Of a stretch of 57,207 nt of DNA, positions 23,850-32,359 are shown one piece after another. The position numbers and the translations under genes are program-made. The notes beneath the pieces are model-generated. The model searched no databases. It had not been told where the DNA came from and saw only the letters and a program-made list of their open reading frames with translations. The DNA is from an uncultured cyanobacterium (GTDB lineage: Bacteria; Cyanobacteriota; Cyanobacteriia; PCC-6307; Cyanobiaceae): contig CAIOGZ010000020.1 of the NCBI GenBank assembly GCA_903858015.1, positions 1 through 57,207 on the forward strand. Reading direction: 5' to 3'. Numbering within the stretch: position 1 is the first letter of the stretch; the number at the start of each line of letters is the position of its first letter.

Positions 23850-24515
23850 TTGGCCTATCCAACGATCCAGGAGCAGGAGATCACCATTCCTGCGGGTGCA
23901 ATCGAGCTGAAGGCCAGCCTCACCCAGGCCGATGACGTGCAGGGGGTCGTGGTTTTTGCCCATGGCAGCGGCGGCAGTCGCACCAGCCCACGCCATCGCG
24001 CCGTAGCCAACCACCTCCAGAAGGCAGGCTTGGCCACATTATTAGTGGATTTGTTCAGTGCAGCGGAGGAATGCAGCGATGCGCAAAATGGTCGCCTACG
24101 TTTTGCCATTCCTTTGCTAACCGGACGACTGGTGGCCGCCATCGACTGGCTGGGGGGGCAGCCCCAGCTGGGCCAAAGGCCAGTGGGGTTATTTGGGGCC
24201 AGCACCGGAGCGGCGGCTGCCCTCTCAGCGGCGGCACTGCGCAGTAGGTCCGTGCGGGCAGTGGTATGCCCCGGCGGTCGCCCCGACCTCGCCCCCGGAG
24301 CCCTGTCCTTGGTGCGCTGCCCAGTGTTGATGATCGTCGGGGGGCGGGATCGGTTTGTGCTGCAGCGCAATCGCGATGCCGCCTCTCAGTTGCTGGCGCC
24401 CCAGGCGCTGGAGGTGGTTCGTGGCGCGTCCCACCTGTTTGAGGAACCAGGCAGCCTTGAGGAAGTCGCGAACCTCTCCCGTACTTGGTTCCAGCGCCAC
24501 TTAGGCCGTCACTGA
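23850..24515 (+). CDS. Alpha/beta hydrolase (dienelactone-hydrolase-like)
   Basis: 221 residues from a TTG start; no in-frame ATG lies upstream. VVVFAHGSGGSRTSPRHRAV is the oxyanion-hole region, GLFGASTGAAAAL carries the nucleophile elbow (GxSxG with Ser), VLMIVGGRDRFV the acid region and GASHLFEEPG the catalytic His. Family members are often fused or adjacent to phosphoribosyltransferases; none is seen here. Cytoplasmic. Substrate unknown. Confidence 0.85.
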   Translation: MAYPTIQEQEITIPAGAIELKASLTQADDVQGVVVFAHGSGGSRTSPRHRAVANHLQKAGLATLLVDLFSAAEECSDAQNGRLRFAIPLLTGRLVAAIDWLGGQPQLGQRPVGLFGASTGAAAALSAAALRSRSVRAVVCPGGRPDLAPGALSLVRCPVLMIVGGRDRFVLQRNRDAASQLLAPQALEVVRGASHLFEEPGSLEEVANLSRTWFQRHLGRH

Positions 24516-24840
24516 ATACGGATTGCTTCCCGCCAATGGGATGGGGGCCTAACGGTGCGGCATCGAGCCGGGAGCTAAAAGCCACCCAAGGCTGAGGGCT
24601 GAGAACTCGATCGGAGCATCGCCATGACGTCCAATAGAAAATCAATACATCAACAGAATTTCCAGCGGCTCAAATCGCAACATCTCGTTGAAATGCATCC
24701 GGCGAGGGCTGCCAGGGAACGGTGTGGCTGATGGGGCAGCACTTCATGCTTCCTTACATTCCCTTGAGTAGACCTGCTTATTTACGTTGGTCCAGCTGCT
24801 TGATCCCCTTAGGGTGTGGGAACCCAGACAGACCAACGCC
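24516..24840. other. Intergenic, nothing recognised
   Basis: About 325 bases. No hairpin with T-run, tRNA or conserved motif detected. It must contain the promoter of the small Cys protein. Confidence 0.4.
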
Positions 24841-25035
24841 ATGAACGCCATGAACGCCATGAACGCTTGGAACAGCCAACAGCAAGGCCTCGCTACCGCC
24901 AACAACGGCAACCTGGGCGAGGCAGACGACGGCCACGATGCAGTCGATGCCTACTTTGAATGCATCACCACCTGCTCCTTGGATGATTCGGAATGCATCA
25001 CGGTCTGCACCACGAGGCTCAGGGACCACAGCTGA
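24841..25035 (+). CDS. Small acidic four-cysteine protein
   Basis: 64 residues if the first of three ATGs is used; the ATG-AAC-GCC codons are repeated in tandem so starts lie at 24841, 24850 and 24859. The C-terminal half, AYFECITTCSLDDSECITVC, holds four Cys in a CxxxC-CxxxC arrangement that could bind metal or form disulfides. An earlier GTG at 24787 is possible but unneeded. It resembles short conserved hypothetical proteins of picocyanobacteria. No function known. It converges on the UPF0045 gene, with a perfect hairpin between them. Confidence 0.65.
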   Translation: MNAMNAMNAWNSQQQGLATANNGNLGEADDGHDAVDAYFECITTCSLDDSECITVCTTRLRDHS

Positions 25036-25154
25036 ACGGAACCAGGTGGGCGAAGCCTGACGCAGGAAGGCGTGGCATCGGGCCCAATCCTCACTTGATC
25101 TGATGGGGCACTGGGTCCGAACCGATTCAACGGCTGATCGGAGCTTGCAACCCC

Positions 25155-25190
25155 CCAAGCCATGGGCTGGTGGCCAAGCCCATGGCTTGG
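25155..25190. terminator. Perfect inverted repeat, probable bidirectional terminator
   Basis: 14-bp perfect stem (CCAAGCCATGGGCT with its complement) around an 8-nt loop, exactly between the convergent small-Cys and UPF0045 genes. No long T-run, but symmetry and location argue for transcription termination in both directions. Confidence 0.6.
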
Positions 25191-25203
25191 CCACAACCTG
25201 TCC

Positions 25204-25506
25204 CTAGGCGCTTAGCAAGGCCTCCACACTGGCGACTTTCTCTTCAAGGCTTTGGTCGCGATCGGTGCGGGTGTTGATCTTGACCACGCTGTGAATTCGG
25301 GGGCAACCCATGGCATGCACCGCCGCATGACAGGCCTCAATCGCAGCAAATACGGGGATCCAATCGCCGGCGATGGACGTTCCATTGGGGTGAAGTTGTA
25401 CCTCAAGGCCTGCTTCCTGCAGCACCCGTTCGCAGGCGGCCACATACGGCGCAAGGGAAACCCCCACCCCCAAGGGAACGACACAGAGATCAACAATCAC
25501 CTTCAT
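25204..25506 (-). CDS. UPF0045 / MTH1187-type thiamine-binding protein
   Basis: 100 residues, MKVIVDLCVVPLGVGVSLAP followed by LEVQLHPNGTSIAGDW and the C-terminal region SVVKINTRTDRDQS. This is the ferredoxin-like-fold family of MTH1187/YkoF relatives, of which some bind thiamine. The length matches. The frame extends upstream but ATG 25506 is the family start. Likely a small cytoplasmic tetramer; physiological role uncertain. Confidence 0.85.
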   Translation of the reverse strand: MKVIVDLCVVPLGVGVSLAPYVAACERVLQEAGLEVQLHPNGTSIAGDWIPVFAAIEACHAAVHAMGCPRIHSVVKINTRTDRDQSLEEKVASVEALLSA

Positions 25507-25792
25507 GGGGTCTCCTGGTTCAAGGCGGCGCTTTGGGGCTACCCACCTGCAGCTTAATGTGGCGCGTCCAGCGGTTTTGCGTCCGCAGCGAACCAAGCCG
25601 CAGCGCAGCAAGCCAAAAACCCCCAGCACCAGCTTCAGGACACCTTCACCAGCAGGCGCCCTGCTGACGTCCACGTAGCACCCGGACGGGTTTCCAACCG
25701 AAGCGCTCGGTGAAACCGACCCTCGCCACCTTGGCCAATACCGTCCAGATTAGAAATTAAGTTATCGGCATCCCCAGTCGGATCCGTCCCCC

Positions 25793-26437
25793 ATGCAGCG
25801 AATCGATCTCCTGCGCGACTGGCTTGGCCAAGGTCTTGTGCGATTGGGCCAGCGCATCGCCTCCCCGGCAGTGGGACCATGGGCACCTCCTCCCCCCCTG
25901 CCGGTTAAGGAACTAAGGGGCGCCATCACCGAGGTCAGTGGCTCAGCCGAGTCCTCCCGACCAGCCCTTGCCGCAGCAGTTAGTCGTTCCGGCTTGCCCA
26001 TAGCGGCCATCTTCAGCCCCGCCAGCCGCGAACCCCTCACGGTGGAAGCTGCCGTTCTCGGCCGCAGTATGTCCCTGTTGAAGCGAGAAGCTGCCGACGC
26101 CCTGGCGGCCTTGGGAGCTGCCCATGCCCTGGTGACATCAGCACGCCTATCCCAAGTCCAACATTTGCGCGATCTGGTGGAACGGGGTAACGCGCCTGTT
26201 GATGCTCTCGCCGCCCTCGCCGCCGATTACCAGGGTTGGCAGAACGACCAAGTCCGCCTGTTTGACGCCATGGCGATGGTGGTGCGGATGGGGGTACCGA
26301 CCAGCACGGCCCTCGAACAGATCGATCCCCAGCTCCATGAGCAGGCGCGCGCCCATCTAGCCAGTCTCTCGGTTGAATACCAACGCAGCCTGCTGATCGA
26401 TCAGTTCCGCGATACCCCTTCGGCCCCTGAGACCTGA
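25793..26437 (+). CDS. Conserved-looking hypothetical protein, 214 aa
   Basis: Starts MQRIDLLRDWLGQGLVRLGQ. A Pro-rich stretch at 50-60 is followed by a mostly helical Ala/Leu-rich body (LLKREAADALAALGAAHALV, WQNDQVRLFDAMAMVVRMGV). No transmembrane segment or known motif. Codon use matches the core genes. It overlaps the end of a minus-strand small gene by 37 bases. Function unknown. Confidence 0.6.
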   Translation: MQRIDLLRDWLGQGLVRLGQRIASPAVGPWAPPPPLPVKELRGAITEVSGSAESSRPALAAAVSRSGLPIAAIFSPASREPLTVEAAVLGRSMSLLKREAADALAALGAAHALVTSARLSQVQHLRDLVERGNAPVDALAALAADYQGWQNDQVRLFDAMAMVVRMGVPTSTALEQIDPQLHEQARAHLASLSVEYQRSLLIDQFRDTPSAPET

Positions 26438-26655
26438 TCGGCCCCGAAATCGAGCTTGCCTTCATTCGACTCAAGTTCGGTGGTTATCGCAAAAATCGCC
26501 CCACGCAGCCAATGGCTCTGCAGCATCAACGCCCTTTGCCGCTGCTGCGGGCAGGCGGGATCGGCCATTTGGTGATGCACCTGCTCCAACCTGCCCAGCA
26601 ACTGGTCGATCCGCAGCCCATAGCTCTCGAAAATGATCCAATCAGCGCACTCCAT
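26401..26655 (-). CDS. Hypothetical small helical protein
   Basis: 84 residues from ATG 26655 (MECADWIIFESYGLRIDQLL). The pattern LGRLEQVHHQMADP and RALMLQSHWLRGAIF suggests two amphipathic helices. No family recognised. Tail-to-tail overlap with the preceding gene lowers confidence, but the amino-acid composition is protein-like. Confidence 0.45.
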   Translation of the reverse strand: MECADWIIFESYGLRIDQLLGRLEQVHHQMADPACPQQRQRALMLQSHWLRGAIFAITTELESNEGKLDFGADQVSGAEGVSRN

Positions 26656-26794
26656 GCCACGGGTCCGGGAGCCCTGAGCAGACCACACCGATGCTTCCAA
26701 GGGGGGGATGGGCGCACATTCACATCACATCGCCTGTCAACGCCCTGTCTTTGTGCTGCTGTTGGGAGCTAGTCGCAGCGCTTTACCCCGGGCA

Positions 26795-27997
26795 TCAGGC
26801 TGAACTTGGGCCCTGCTCGCTTTGCCTGAGCTGCAGCAACCGCCGGTCCAACAGCAGCAGGCCCACCACGGTCGTGACCGTGACCATGATCACAAGAGCG
26901 GCGAACTGAGTTTTATCGATCAGGCCGTTTGCCAGGGCCGTGGACGCAAACACCAGCCCCGGCAGGCCCCTAGGGATCAGGCCGAAGGCCAGCAGCCAGG
27001 GATCGACCCCAGCCCGCCGATCGGCTTGGGAGAGGCCCAGTCCACAGGCCAACTTGCTCGCCAGCGCCATCACCACCAGGAAGGCTGCCAACCACCAGGC
27101 CCGGGGCTCCAACAGGGTGTCGACCGACAACCGCATGCCGATGCTGATGAAATAAAGCGGCAAAAACACCTCGGCCATCACCACGAACACCTCCCTCAGT
27201 GGTTGCTCTGGTGCTTGCAGTTTGGCCAGCAGTACCCCGCCCCAGAGGGCCCCGAGCAGGCTGGTGAGTCCACTGGCCTCGCCCAGCCAGGCACAGCTGA
27301 TTAATAGCAAGAGAATCCCCAGCACCCCCTGGGGCTTACAACCCAAGCTCGGTAGACGGCTAACCCAAAGCCAGCTCAGCGCCGCCAGCAGCAGGCCTAG
27401 CGCCATCGGAGCTAAGGCCAACGCTAGGGATGCCAGCGCCGCCCCTGGCGGGCCTGCCTGGCTTCCGATGCTGCGACTAGCACTGGCACTGGCCAGGCCA
27501 AGCAGGCCAATCGCCGGCAGATCGTCGAGCACGGACACACCCACCAGCAGGCGTCCGGAGGGGGTTTGGAGCGATTGACGTTGGGCAAGCAAGCGCAGGG
27601 TGACACCGGTGCCCGTGGCGCAAAGCACCGCCAGGGTGAGCAGGGCTGGGGCAGGCGCCATGCCGAAGCCAAGCCGCAAGGGCCAGAAGGCGAGCAAGGG
27701 GGTCAGGGCACTCAAGGCCACCACCCGCAGGATTGCGCCCCGTCGTGATGCCAGCAGGTCGGAGCGCACCTCCAGGCCCACTTGGAAAAACAGGGCTAGC
27801 ACCCCGAGTTGGGTGAGCCCCTCCAACGGAGCGATGGCAGCAAACGGCACTACCGAGTTGCCCAACAGGAATCCAACCCCCAGTTCCAGCACGATCGCGG
27901 GGACTGCCCAACGGGCCAGTTGGCCGGCGGACAGGCGGGCCACCCCAACTCCTATCAGCAGGATTAGCAGGGTTGTCAGCAAGCCAGGAGTCTGCAT
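26795..27997 (-). CDS. Cation:proton antiporter (CPA2 / KefB-like, membrane domain only)
   Basis: 400 residues with about 11-12 hydrophobic segments. LGVLALFFQVGLEVRSDLL is the typical CPA2 segment, VSVLDDLPAIGLLGLA gives the paired Asp-Asp of the ion site, and AFGLIPRGLPGLVFAS is the C-terminal signature. It lacks the cytosolic TrkA-N domain of KefB/KefC. Probably exchanges Na+ or K+ for H+ in the plasma membrane. Confidence 0.9.
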   Translation of the reverse strand: MQTPGLLTTLLILLIGVGVARLSAGQLARWAVPAIVLELGVGFLLGNSVVPFAAIAPLEGLTQLGVLALFFQVGLEVRSDLLASRRGAILRVVALSALTPLLAFWPLRLGFGMAPAPALLTLAVLCATGTGVTLRLLAQRQSLQTPSGRLLVGVSVLDDLPAIGLLGLASASASRSIGSQAGPPGAALASLALALAPMALGLLLAALSWLWVSRLPSLGCKPQGVLGILLLLISCAWLGEASGLTSLLGALWGGVLLAKLQAPEQPLREVFVVMAEVFLPLYFISIGMRLSVDTLLEPRAWWLAAFLVVMALASKLACGLGLSQADRRAGVDPWLLAFGLIPRGLPGLVFASTALANGLIDKTQFAALVIMVTVTTVVGLLLLDRRLLQLRQSEQGPSSA

Positions 27998-28004
27998 GGA
28001 GCAA

Positions 28005-28332
28005 AACTAAAGAGATCGCAGCGGCTAGGAGGCCTTGGCAATGATGTCGACCTACCGCTGGAGCTGGTGGCTTGAGAGTTAGCTCTGACCGCTTACCGCT
28101 TGCTGGGTTGCTCGTTGCGGCTTGGACTCGCTAGTAGCGCTCAGTGCTAGGGAGAGCCAGGAAAACCCCGGCCACGGCCGAAACAGTCATGGCGCCTGCA
28201 GGGTTTTCAGGAGACACAAGTGCAGACATCGTGGTTTTCCAGAGCTTCCCTTGGGTCTTCGCCTGCCTAGATTGGATTGGGATAGCTATCTGACGATCCG
28301 CCTCAGTTATCCTCCGCCATCAGCTTACCGCC
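28005..28332. other. Divergent intergenic region, nothing recognised
   Basis: About 330 bases between the antiporter start and the TetR gene. No clear RNA gene, repeat or operator seen. Confidence 0.4.
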
Positions 28333-29030
28333 GTGTCCCGGGCCGCCGCCATCCCCGCCGCCCAACGCCGGGCCCATGCCGTTGAGGCTCTCCTCGATCT
28401 CGCCCGCGATACCTGCCCCGATCAGGTCAGCAGCGCCGCCGTCGCCAAGCGGATGGGGATAGGCCATGGCGCCCTGTTTCGCCACTTCCCCAGTCGGGAT
28501 GCCCTTTGGGTTGAGGCGGTGAGCTGGGCCATCGACGAACTGGAGCGCCATTTTGAGACCACTGCAGCTGGGGCAGCGATCGCTGGGGCAGCGGCAGCTG
28601 GGGCAGCGATCGCTGCCGACCGCGCTGGCATCACATCTCTGCCCTTGTGTGGTAACCGGTGCATCGGGTTGCAGACTTGATGGCTAACCAGGCGGCTTTG
28701 CTCCAGCACCATCCGGGCCTGGTGCGCCTGTTGGTCGCCGACTTGCAACGGCCCGCTACCAGCGCGGCGCGTAAAACCGGCAAAGCCTCCATGCAGCGAT
28801 TGCGGCGACGGCAGGCCCAGCTGATTGCTGCGGCCCAGGCCGGCGGCGCCTTGGAGCCAAACCTGGATCCGCAGGAGCTGGCCGCTCTGTTGGTGGCGAG
28901 CCAACAGGGGCTGATGCTTCAGGCCCTAGCCCACGACGACTTCGCCGACCTGGCCGAGCGCTCTGGCCGTTTTGTGACCCTGCTGCTCAGGATCGACCGG
29001 GAGCGCCGGCAGCCAGGGGCGGCGGCTTGA
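28333..29030 (+). pseudogene. TetR-family repressor, frameshifted
   Basis: From GTG 28333 the N-terminal helix-turn-helix is intact: RRAHAVEALLDLARDT, VSSAAVAKRMGIGHGALFRH, FPSRDALWVEAV. After HFETT the frame is Ala/Gly repeat and stops. The C-terminal ligand-binding half (LVRLLVADLQRP, LEPNLDPQELAALLVASQQG) is in another frame from about 28659. Two 22-bp direct repeats (28564-28585 and 28594-28615, each with a HIP1 octamer) precede the shift. It converges on an efflux-pump gene that it probably once repressed. A sequencing error is an alternative. Confidence 0.7.
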
Positions 29031-30576
29031 ACAACAGCACCAACGGGATGACGGCCACAAACAGCAGGGCCATCAGGCGAAACACATCGCCGTAGGCCAG
29101 CAATGCAGCCTGGCGATCAACCTGGAGACTGAGCACCTGGAGGGCCTGGTCGTGGAGGCCACCACCGTGGCCGGGCCTGGAGGTAAGCCAGAGCTGCAGT
29201 TGCTGGATCCGTTGTTGGAGGCGCGGATCGGTGATCGCCAGGGATTCCACCAGGTGGGCCCGATGCACCGCCCGTTGGTGCTCCAGCACCAGGGTGAGCA
29301 CGGCGATACCGAAGCTGCCCCCCAGTTGGCGGGTGAGGTTGTAGAACCCGGTGCCGGCGGCCACCTCCTGGCGGGGCAGGGATCCCAGGCTGGCCAGGCT
29401 CAGGGGCAGAAACATCAGCACGGTGGTGATGCCGCGGAAGATCAGCGGCCACCAAAGGGCATCGGCACCGGTGTCCGGGCCGATCGATCCGAGCGCCAAC
29501 ATGGTGAACACCATGCCGAGGGCGGCGAAGCCGATCAGCAGGCGTGGGTCGAGCTTGCTCACCACCTTGCCGAGCAGGGCCATGGTGATGCCAGAGGCCA
29601 GGGCACCGGGAAGAATCAGCAGGCCGGTTTGGGTGGCTGTATAGCCAAGAATCGTTTGGGCGAATACCGGCACCACGAACACGGTGCCATAGAGCCCCAT
29701 GCCAAGAACCAGGGAAAAGGCACTGCCGGCAGCCAGGGAACGGTGCCGCAGTACGCGTAAATCCACCGCAGGCTTCCGTCGACGCAGCTCCCACCAAACG
29801 AACAGCGGCAGCGTTAAGGCCACAAGCAGGGCTAAATTGCGGATCGTGGCACTCTCGAACCAATCGAGTTGATGACCCTGCTCTAGCACCACTTGAAGGC
29901 CGCCGAGGCCCAGGGCCAGGAGCAGGATGCCAATCCAATCAACGCTGCCCCGGCTCTCCTGGCTGGCTTGGTTGGCGGCGGGCTGGCCGCTGGCACGATC
30001 CGGTTCGAGAAAGGCCAGGGCCATCGCCACGGTGAGCAGCCCGAAGGGGAGGTTGATAAAAAAGATCCAGCGCCAACCGAGGGTGTCGGTGAGGAGGCCG
30101 CCCAGGGTCGGACCCAGGGCCGGCCCCACGAGTACCACCATGCCGAACACGGCCTGGGTCATGCCCTGCAGCGCCGTTGGCACCGATTGGAACAGGATTG
30201 CCTGGGCCTTAGGCAGCAGGCCTCCCCCCAGCAGGCCCTGCAGAATGCGGGCGGCTACCAGCACGGCGAGGTTCGGGGCCAGGCCACAGAGCATCGAGGC
30301 GCTGGTGAATCCCACCAGGCAGAAAATGAAATAGGTGCGCTGGCCAAACCGCTCGCTCAGCCAGGAGCTGAGCGGAATCATCACCACACTGGCCATCGCG
30401 TAGCCGGTGACCACCCAGCCAACTTCGGCCAGGGTGGCGCCGAGGTTGGCCTGGATTTGGATCAGGGCCACGTTGGTGATGCTGGTGTCGATGATCTCCA
30501 GCAGGGCACCAATCGACGCGGTGATCACCACCGCCCACTGGCGCGGCGTCAGACCTGCTGGTGCAGCTGGGTTCAT
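28987..30576 (-). CDS. MFS drug efflux permease, DHA2/EmrB family
   Basis: 529 residues, 14-TM DHA2 pattern. Motifs include LLEIIDTSITNVALIQIQAN, WVVTGYAMASVVMIPLSSWL, FGMVVLVGPALGPTLGGLL and WRWIFFINLPFGL. It pumps hydrophobic drugs or toxic compounds across the inner membrane with proton antiport. Starts four bases inside the membrane-fusion gene, so the two are translated together. Its 3' end overlaps the tetR remnant by 44 bases tail-to-tail. Confidence 0.93.
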   Translation of the reverse strand: MNPAAPAGLTPRQWAVVITASIGALLEIIDTSITNVALIQIQANLGATLAEVGWVVTGYAMASVVMIPLSSWLSERFGQRTYFIFCLVGFTSASMLCGLAPNLAVLVAARILQGLLGGGLLPKAQAILFQSVPTALQGMTQAVFGMVVLVGPALGPTLGGLLTDTLGWRWIFFINLPFGLLTVAMALAFLEPDRASGQPAANQASQESRGSVDWIGILLLALGLGGLQVVLEQGHQLDWFESATIRNLALLVALTLPLFVWWELRRRKPAVDLRVLRHRSLAAGSAFSLVLGMGLYGTVFVVPVFAQTILGYTATQTGLLILPGALASGITMALLGKVVSKLDPRLLIGFAALGMVFTMLALGSIGPDTGADALWWPLIFRGITTVLMFLPLSLASLGSLPRQEVAAGTGFYNLTRQLGGSFGIAVLTLVLEHQRAVHRAHLVESLAITDPRLQQRIQQLQLWLTSRPGHGGGLHDQALQVLSLQVDRQAALLAYGDVFRLMALLFVAVIPLVLLFKPPPLAAGAPGRS

Positions 30577-31787
30577 GGACGCCGCACAACAACGCTGGCG
30601 GAAAGTCCTGGCAGCAGGTTGAGCTCCTTGCTGTCGCGGGGGTCCAGGTCGATGCGGGCGGTGATGCGCTGTACAACCTTGGTGAAGTTACCGGTGGCAT
30701 TGTCCGGTGGCAGCAGGGTGAAGCGGGATCCGGCGGCGGGGGCAAGGCTGGTTACCTTGCCGCGTAAAACCTTGCCCGGATAGGCATCGATCCGCACCTC
30801 GGCCGCCTGGCCGGGCCTCAGGGCGGTGAGTTGGGTTTCCTTGAAGTTGGCTTCTACCCAGGGATGGCCGTCGACCACCGTCATCAGGGGCTGTCCGGGC
30901 TCCACCTGTCGACCCGGCTCGGCCTGGCGTGATCCGATCCGACCTTGACTAGGGGCGGTGATGCGGGTGTAGGAGAGTTCGAGCTGGGCTTGGGCGTAGG
31001 CGGCCTGGGCTTGCATCACCTTGGCTTGGGCAGCGGCTGCTTTCTGGCGATCCACTCCCACATCCTGAATGCGGGCCTTGGCGGTCTGGCGGCTGGCCTG
31101 GCTGTGGGTGAAATCGGCCTGGGCCTTCTGGTAGGCGGCCACAGCCCTTTCGGCCTCCTGGCGGGAAACCCCTCCCTGGCGGGCCAGGCTCACCAGCCGC
31201 TGGGCATCGGCGGCGGCCCGGGCCAGTTCGCTGTTGGCAGCCAATTGGTCAGCCACCGCTAAACCCTCAGCCGCCCGGGCGGTGCTCACCGAGGCGCCCG
31301 CCTGGCCCAGCATCGCCTGGGCTTCGCGGGCCACCTGTTCGAGATCTGCCCGGGCCCGAAACAGGCGGGCCTTGGCATCGCGGTCGTCGAGCTGCAGCAG
31401 CGGTTGACCGGCCTTCACCTCCTGGTTGTTGTCGACCAGAACGCGCACAATGCTGCCTGGAATCCGGCTGGAGATTTCGGTAAGGTGGCCCTGAACTTGG
31501 GCATTGTCGGTTTCCACCAGTCCCCAGCGGCCCACCAGCCAGGCAGAACCGCCAGCTACGGCCGCCAGGGCAAGCAGGGGTATGAGCCAGCGGCGGTGGA
31601 GAACCTGCTTGGCCTGCTGATCAGGGGGAGCGGCAACATGATTGGCGGCTGGTCGGGCAGCGGAGCCAGGGGCCGGTGGGGAGGGGGGTGCTGCCGTGGC
31701 CCCATGGGAGCGGGAAGCCCCGCTGGAACGCGTGGGGGCAGAAGGGGAAGCAGGCGCCTCCGCATCGGCCGAAGGGGGGGACGCCAT
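30573..31787 (-). CDS. HlyD/EmrA-type membrane fusion protein
   Basis: 404 residues from ATG 31787 (a TTG two codons before is possible). A Ser/Pro/Ala-rich cytoplasmic N-terminus is followed by a single TM (WLIPLLALAAVAGGSAWLVG). Next come the lipoyl half-motif (VDNNQEVKAGQPLLQLDDRD), a long Ala/Gln coiled coil, and the second half (RITAPSQGRIG, VEPGQPLMTVVDG). It links the EmrB-type permease to the outer membrane. Translation of emrB is coupled to it. Confidence 0.92.
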   Translation of the reverse strand: MASPPSADAEAPASPSAPTRSSGASRSHGATAAPPSPPAPGSAARPAANHVAAPPDQQAKQVLHRRWLIPLLALAAVAGGSAWLVGRWGLVETDNAQVQGHLTEISSRIPGSIVRVLVDNNQEVKAGQPLLQLDDRDAKARLFRARADLEQVAREAQAMLGQAGASVSTARAAEGLAVADQLAANSELARAAADAQRLVSLARQGGVSRQEAERAVAAYQKAQADFTHSQASRQTAKARIQDVGVDRQKAAAAQAKVMQAQAAYAQAQLELSYTRITAPSQGRIGSRQAEPGRQVEPGQPLMTVVDGHPWVEANFKETQLTALRPGQAAEVRIDAYPGKVLRGKVTSLAPAAGSRFTLLPPDNATGNFTKVVQRITARIDLDPRDSKELNLLPGLSASVVVRRP

Positions 31788-31795
31788 GGACAATG

Positions 31796-31813
31796 AGTGA
31801 TGACTCGTTCACT
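31796..31813 (-). promoter_or_regulatory. Candidate TetR-type operator upstream of the efflux pair
   Basis: AGTGA-N8-TCACT inverted repeat (AGTGATGACTCGTTCACT on the plus strand), 8 bases before the membrane-fusion start codon and within the expected promoter. TetR repressors of EmrAB-like pumps bind such short palindromes. Only a candidate, as no second site is seen. Confidence 0.3.
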
Positions 31814-32359
31814 ATAACGGACCTTTGATTTTCAATGGTTATCCAGTTGATCAGTAGCTATGCAGAGGTGATGGTTTTTGAGGCAGTGGGCCTAGGTGCG
31901 CTGCCTGCAGATGGGTCCGAACCTGCAGGACAGCCGCAGAGAATTCCGGCCATCGATCTGAAACTTATCCGAACAATTGGCCGATCGGGGTGCGTGGTGA
32001 GGCCCCTGTGGCCGATGCGGAGCGCCGTCTGGGACCCGGCACTGAAGTCCGCCGCTGCATGGACTTCTGCCGCTGAAAACAGATTCGCATTCCGTCGACG
32101 GACTTGATCTGGCAGTCCTTCGGATTGATCGTGTAAGAATGCCATCTCCGGAGGGATCGGCTGTGGTACAAAATCATTTCACCCTGCTCACTCCCTGGGC
32201 AAGAAAGACTGGCCTCGGTTGTAGAGAATATAACTAGATGCGCGACTCGACTGAGGGGGCGAGGGTCGTGTATTTCGCTATTAGCACACAATTTTCATGA
32301 CAACGTCTAGCTTAAACGTTGACTTGCATGCTAGCATCTTATTTTGATCAATAAAGCAA
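31814..32359. other. Intergenic, decayed sequence
   Basis: About 545 bases. The left part is high-GC and has short open frames with no family match; the right part (32200-32360) becomes AT-rich like the following acyltransferase gene, marking the left edge of an imported block. No RNA gene recognised. Confidence 0.45.

Noticed and set aside
31858-32145. Minus-strand frame of 95 codons upstream of the acyltransferase
   Set aside because: No motifs, no ribosome-binding site, no protein-like pattern.
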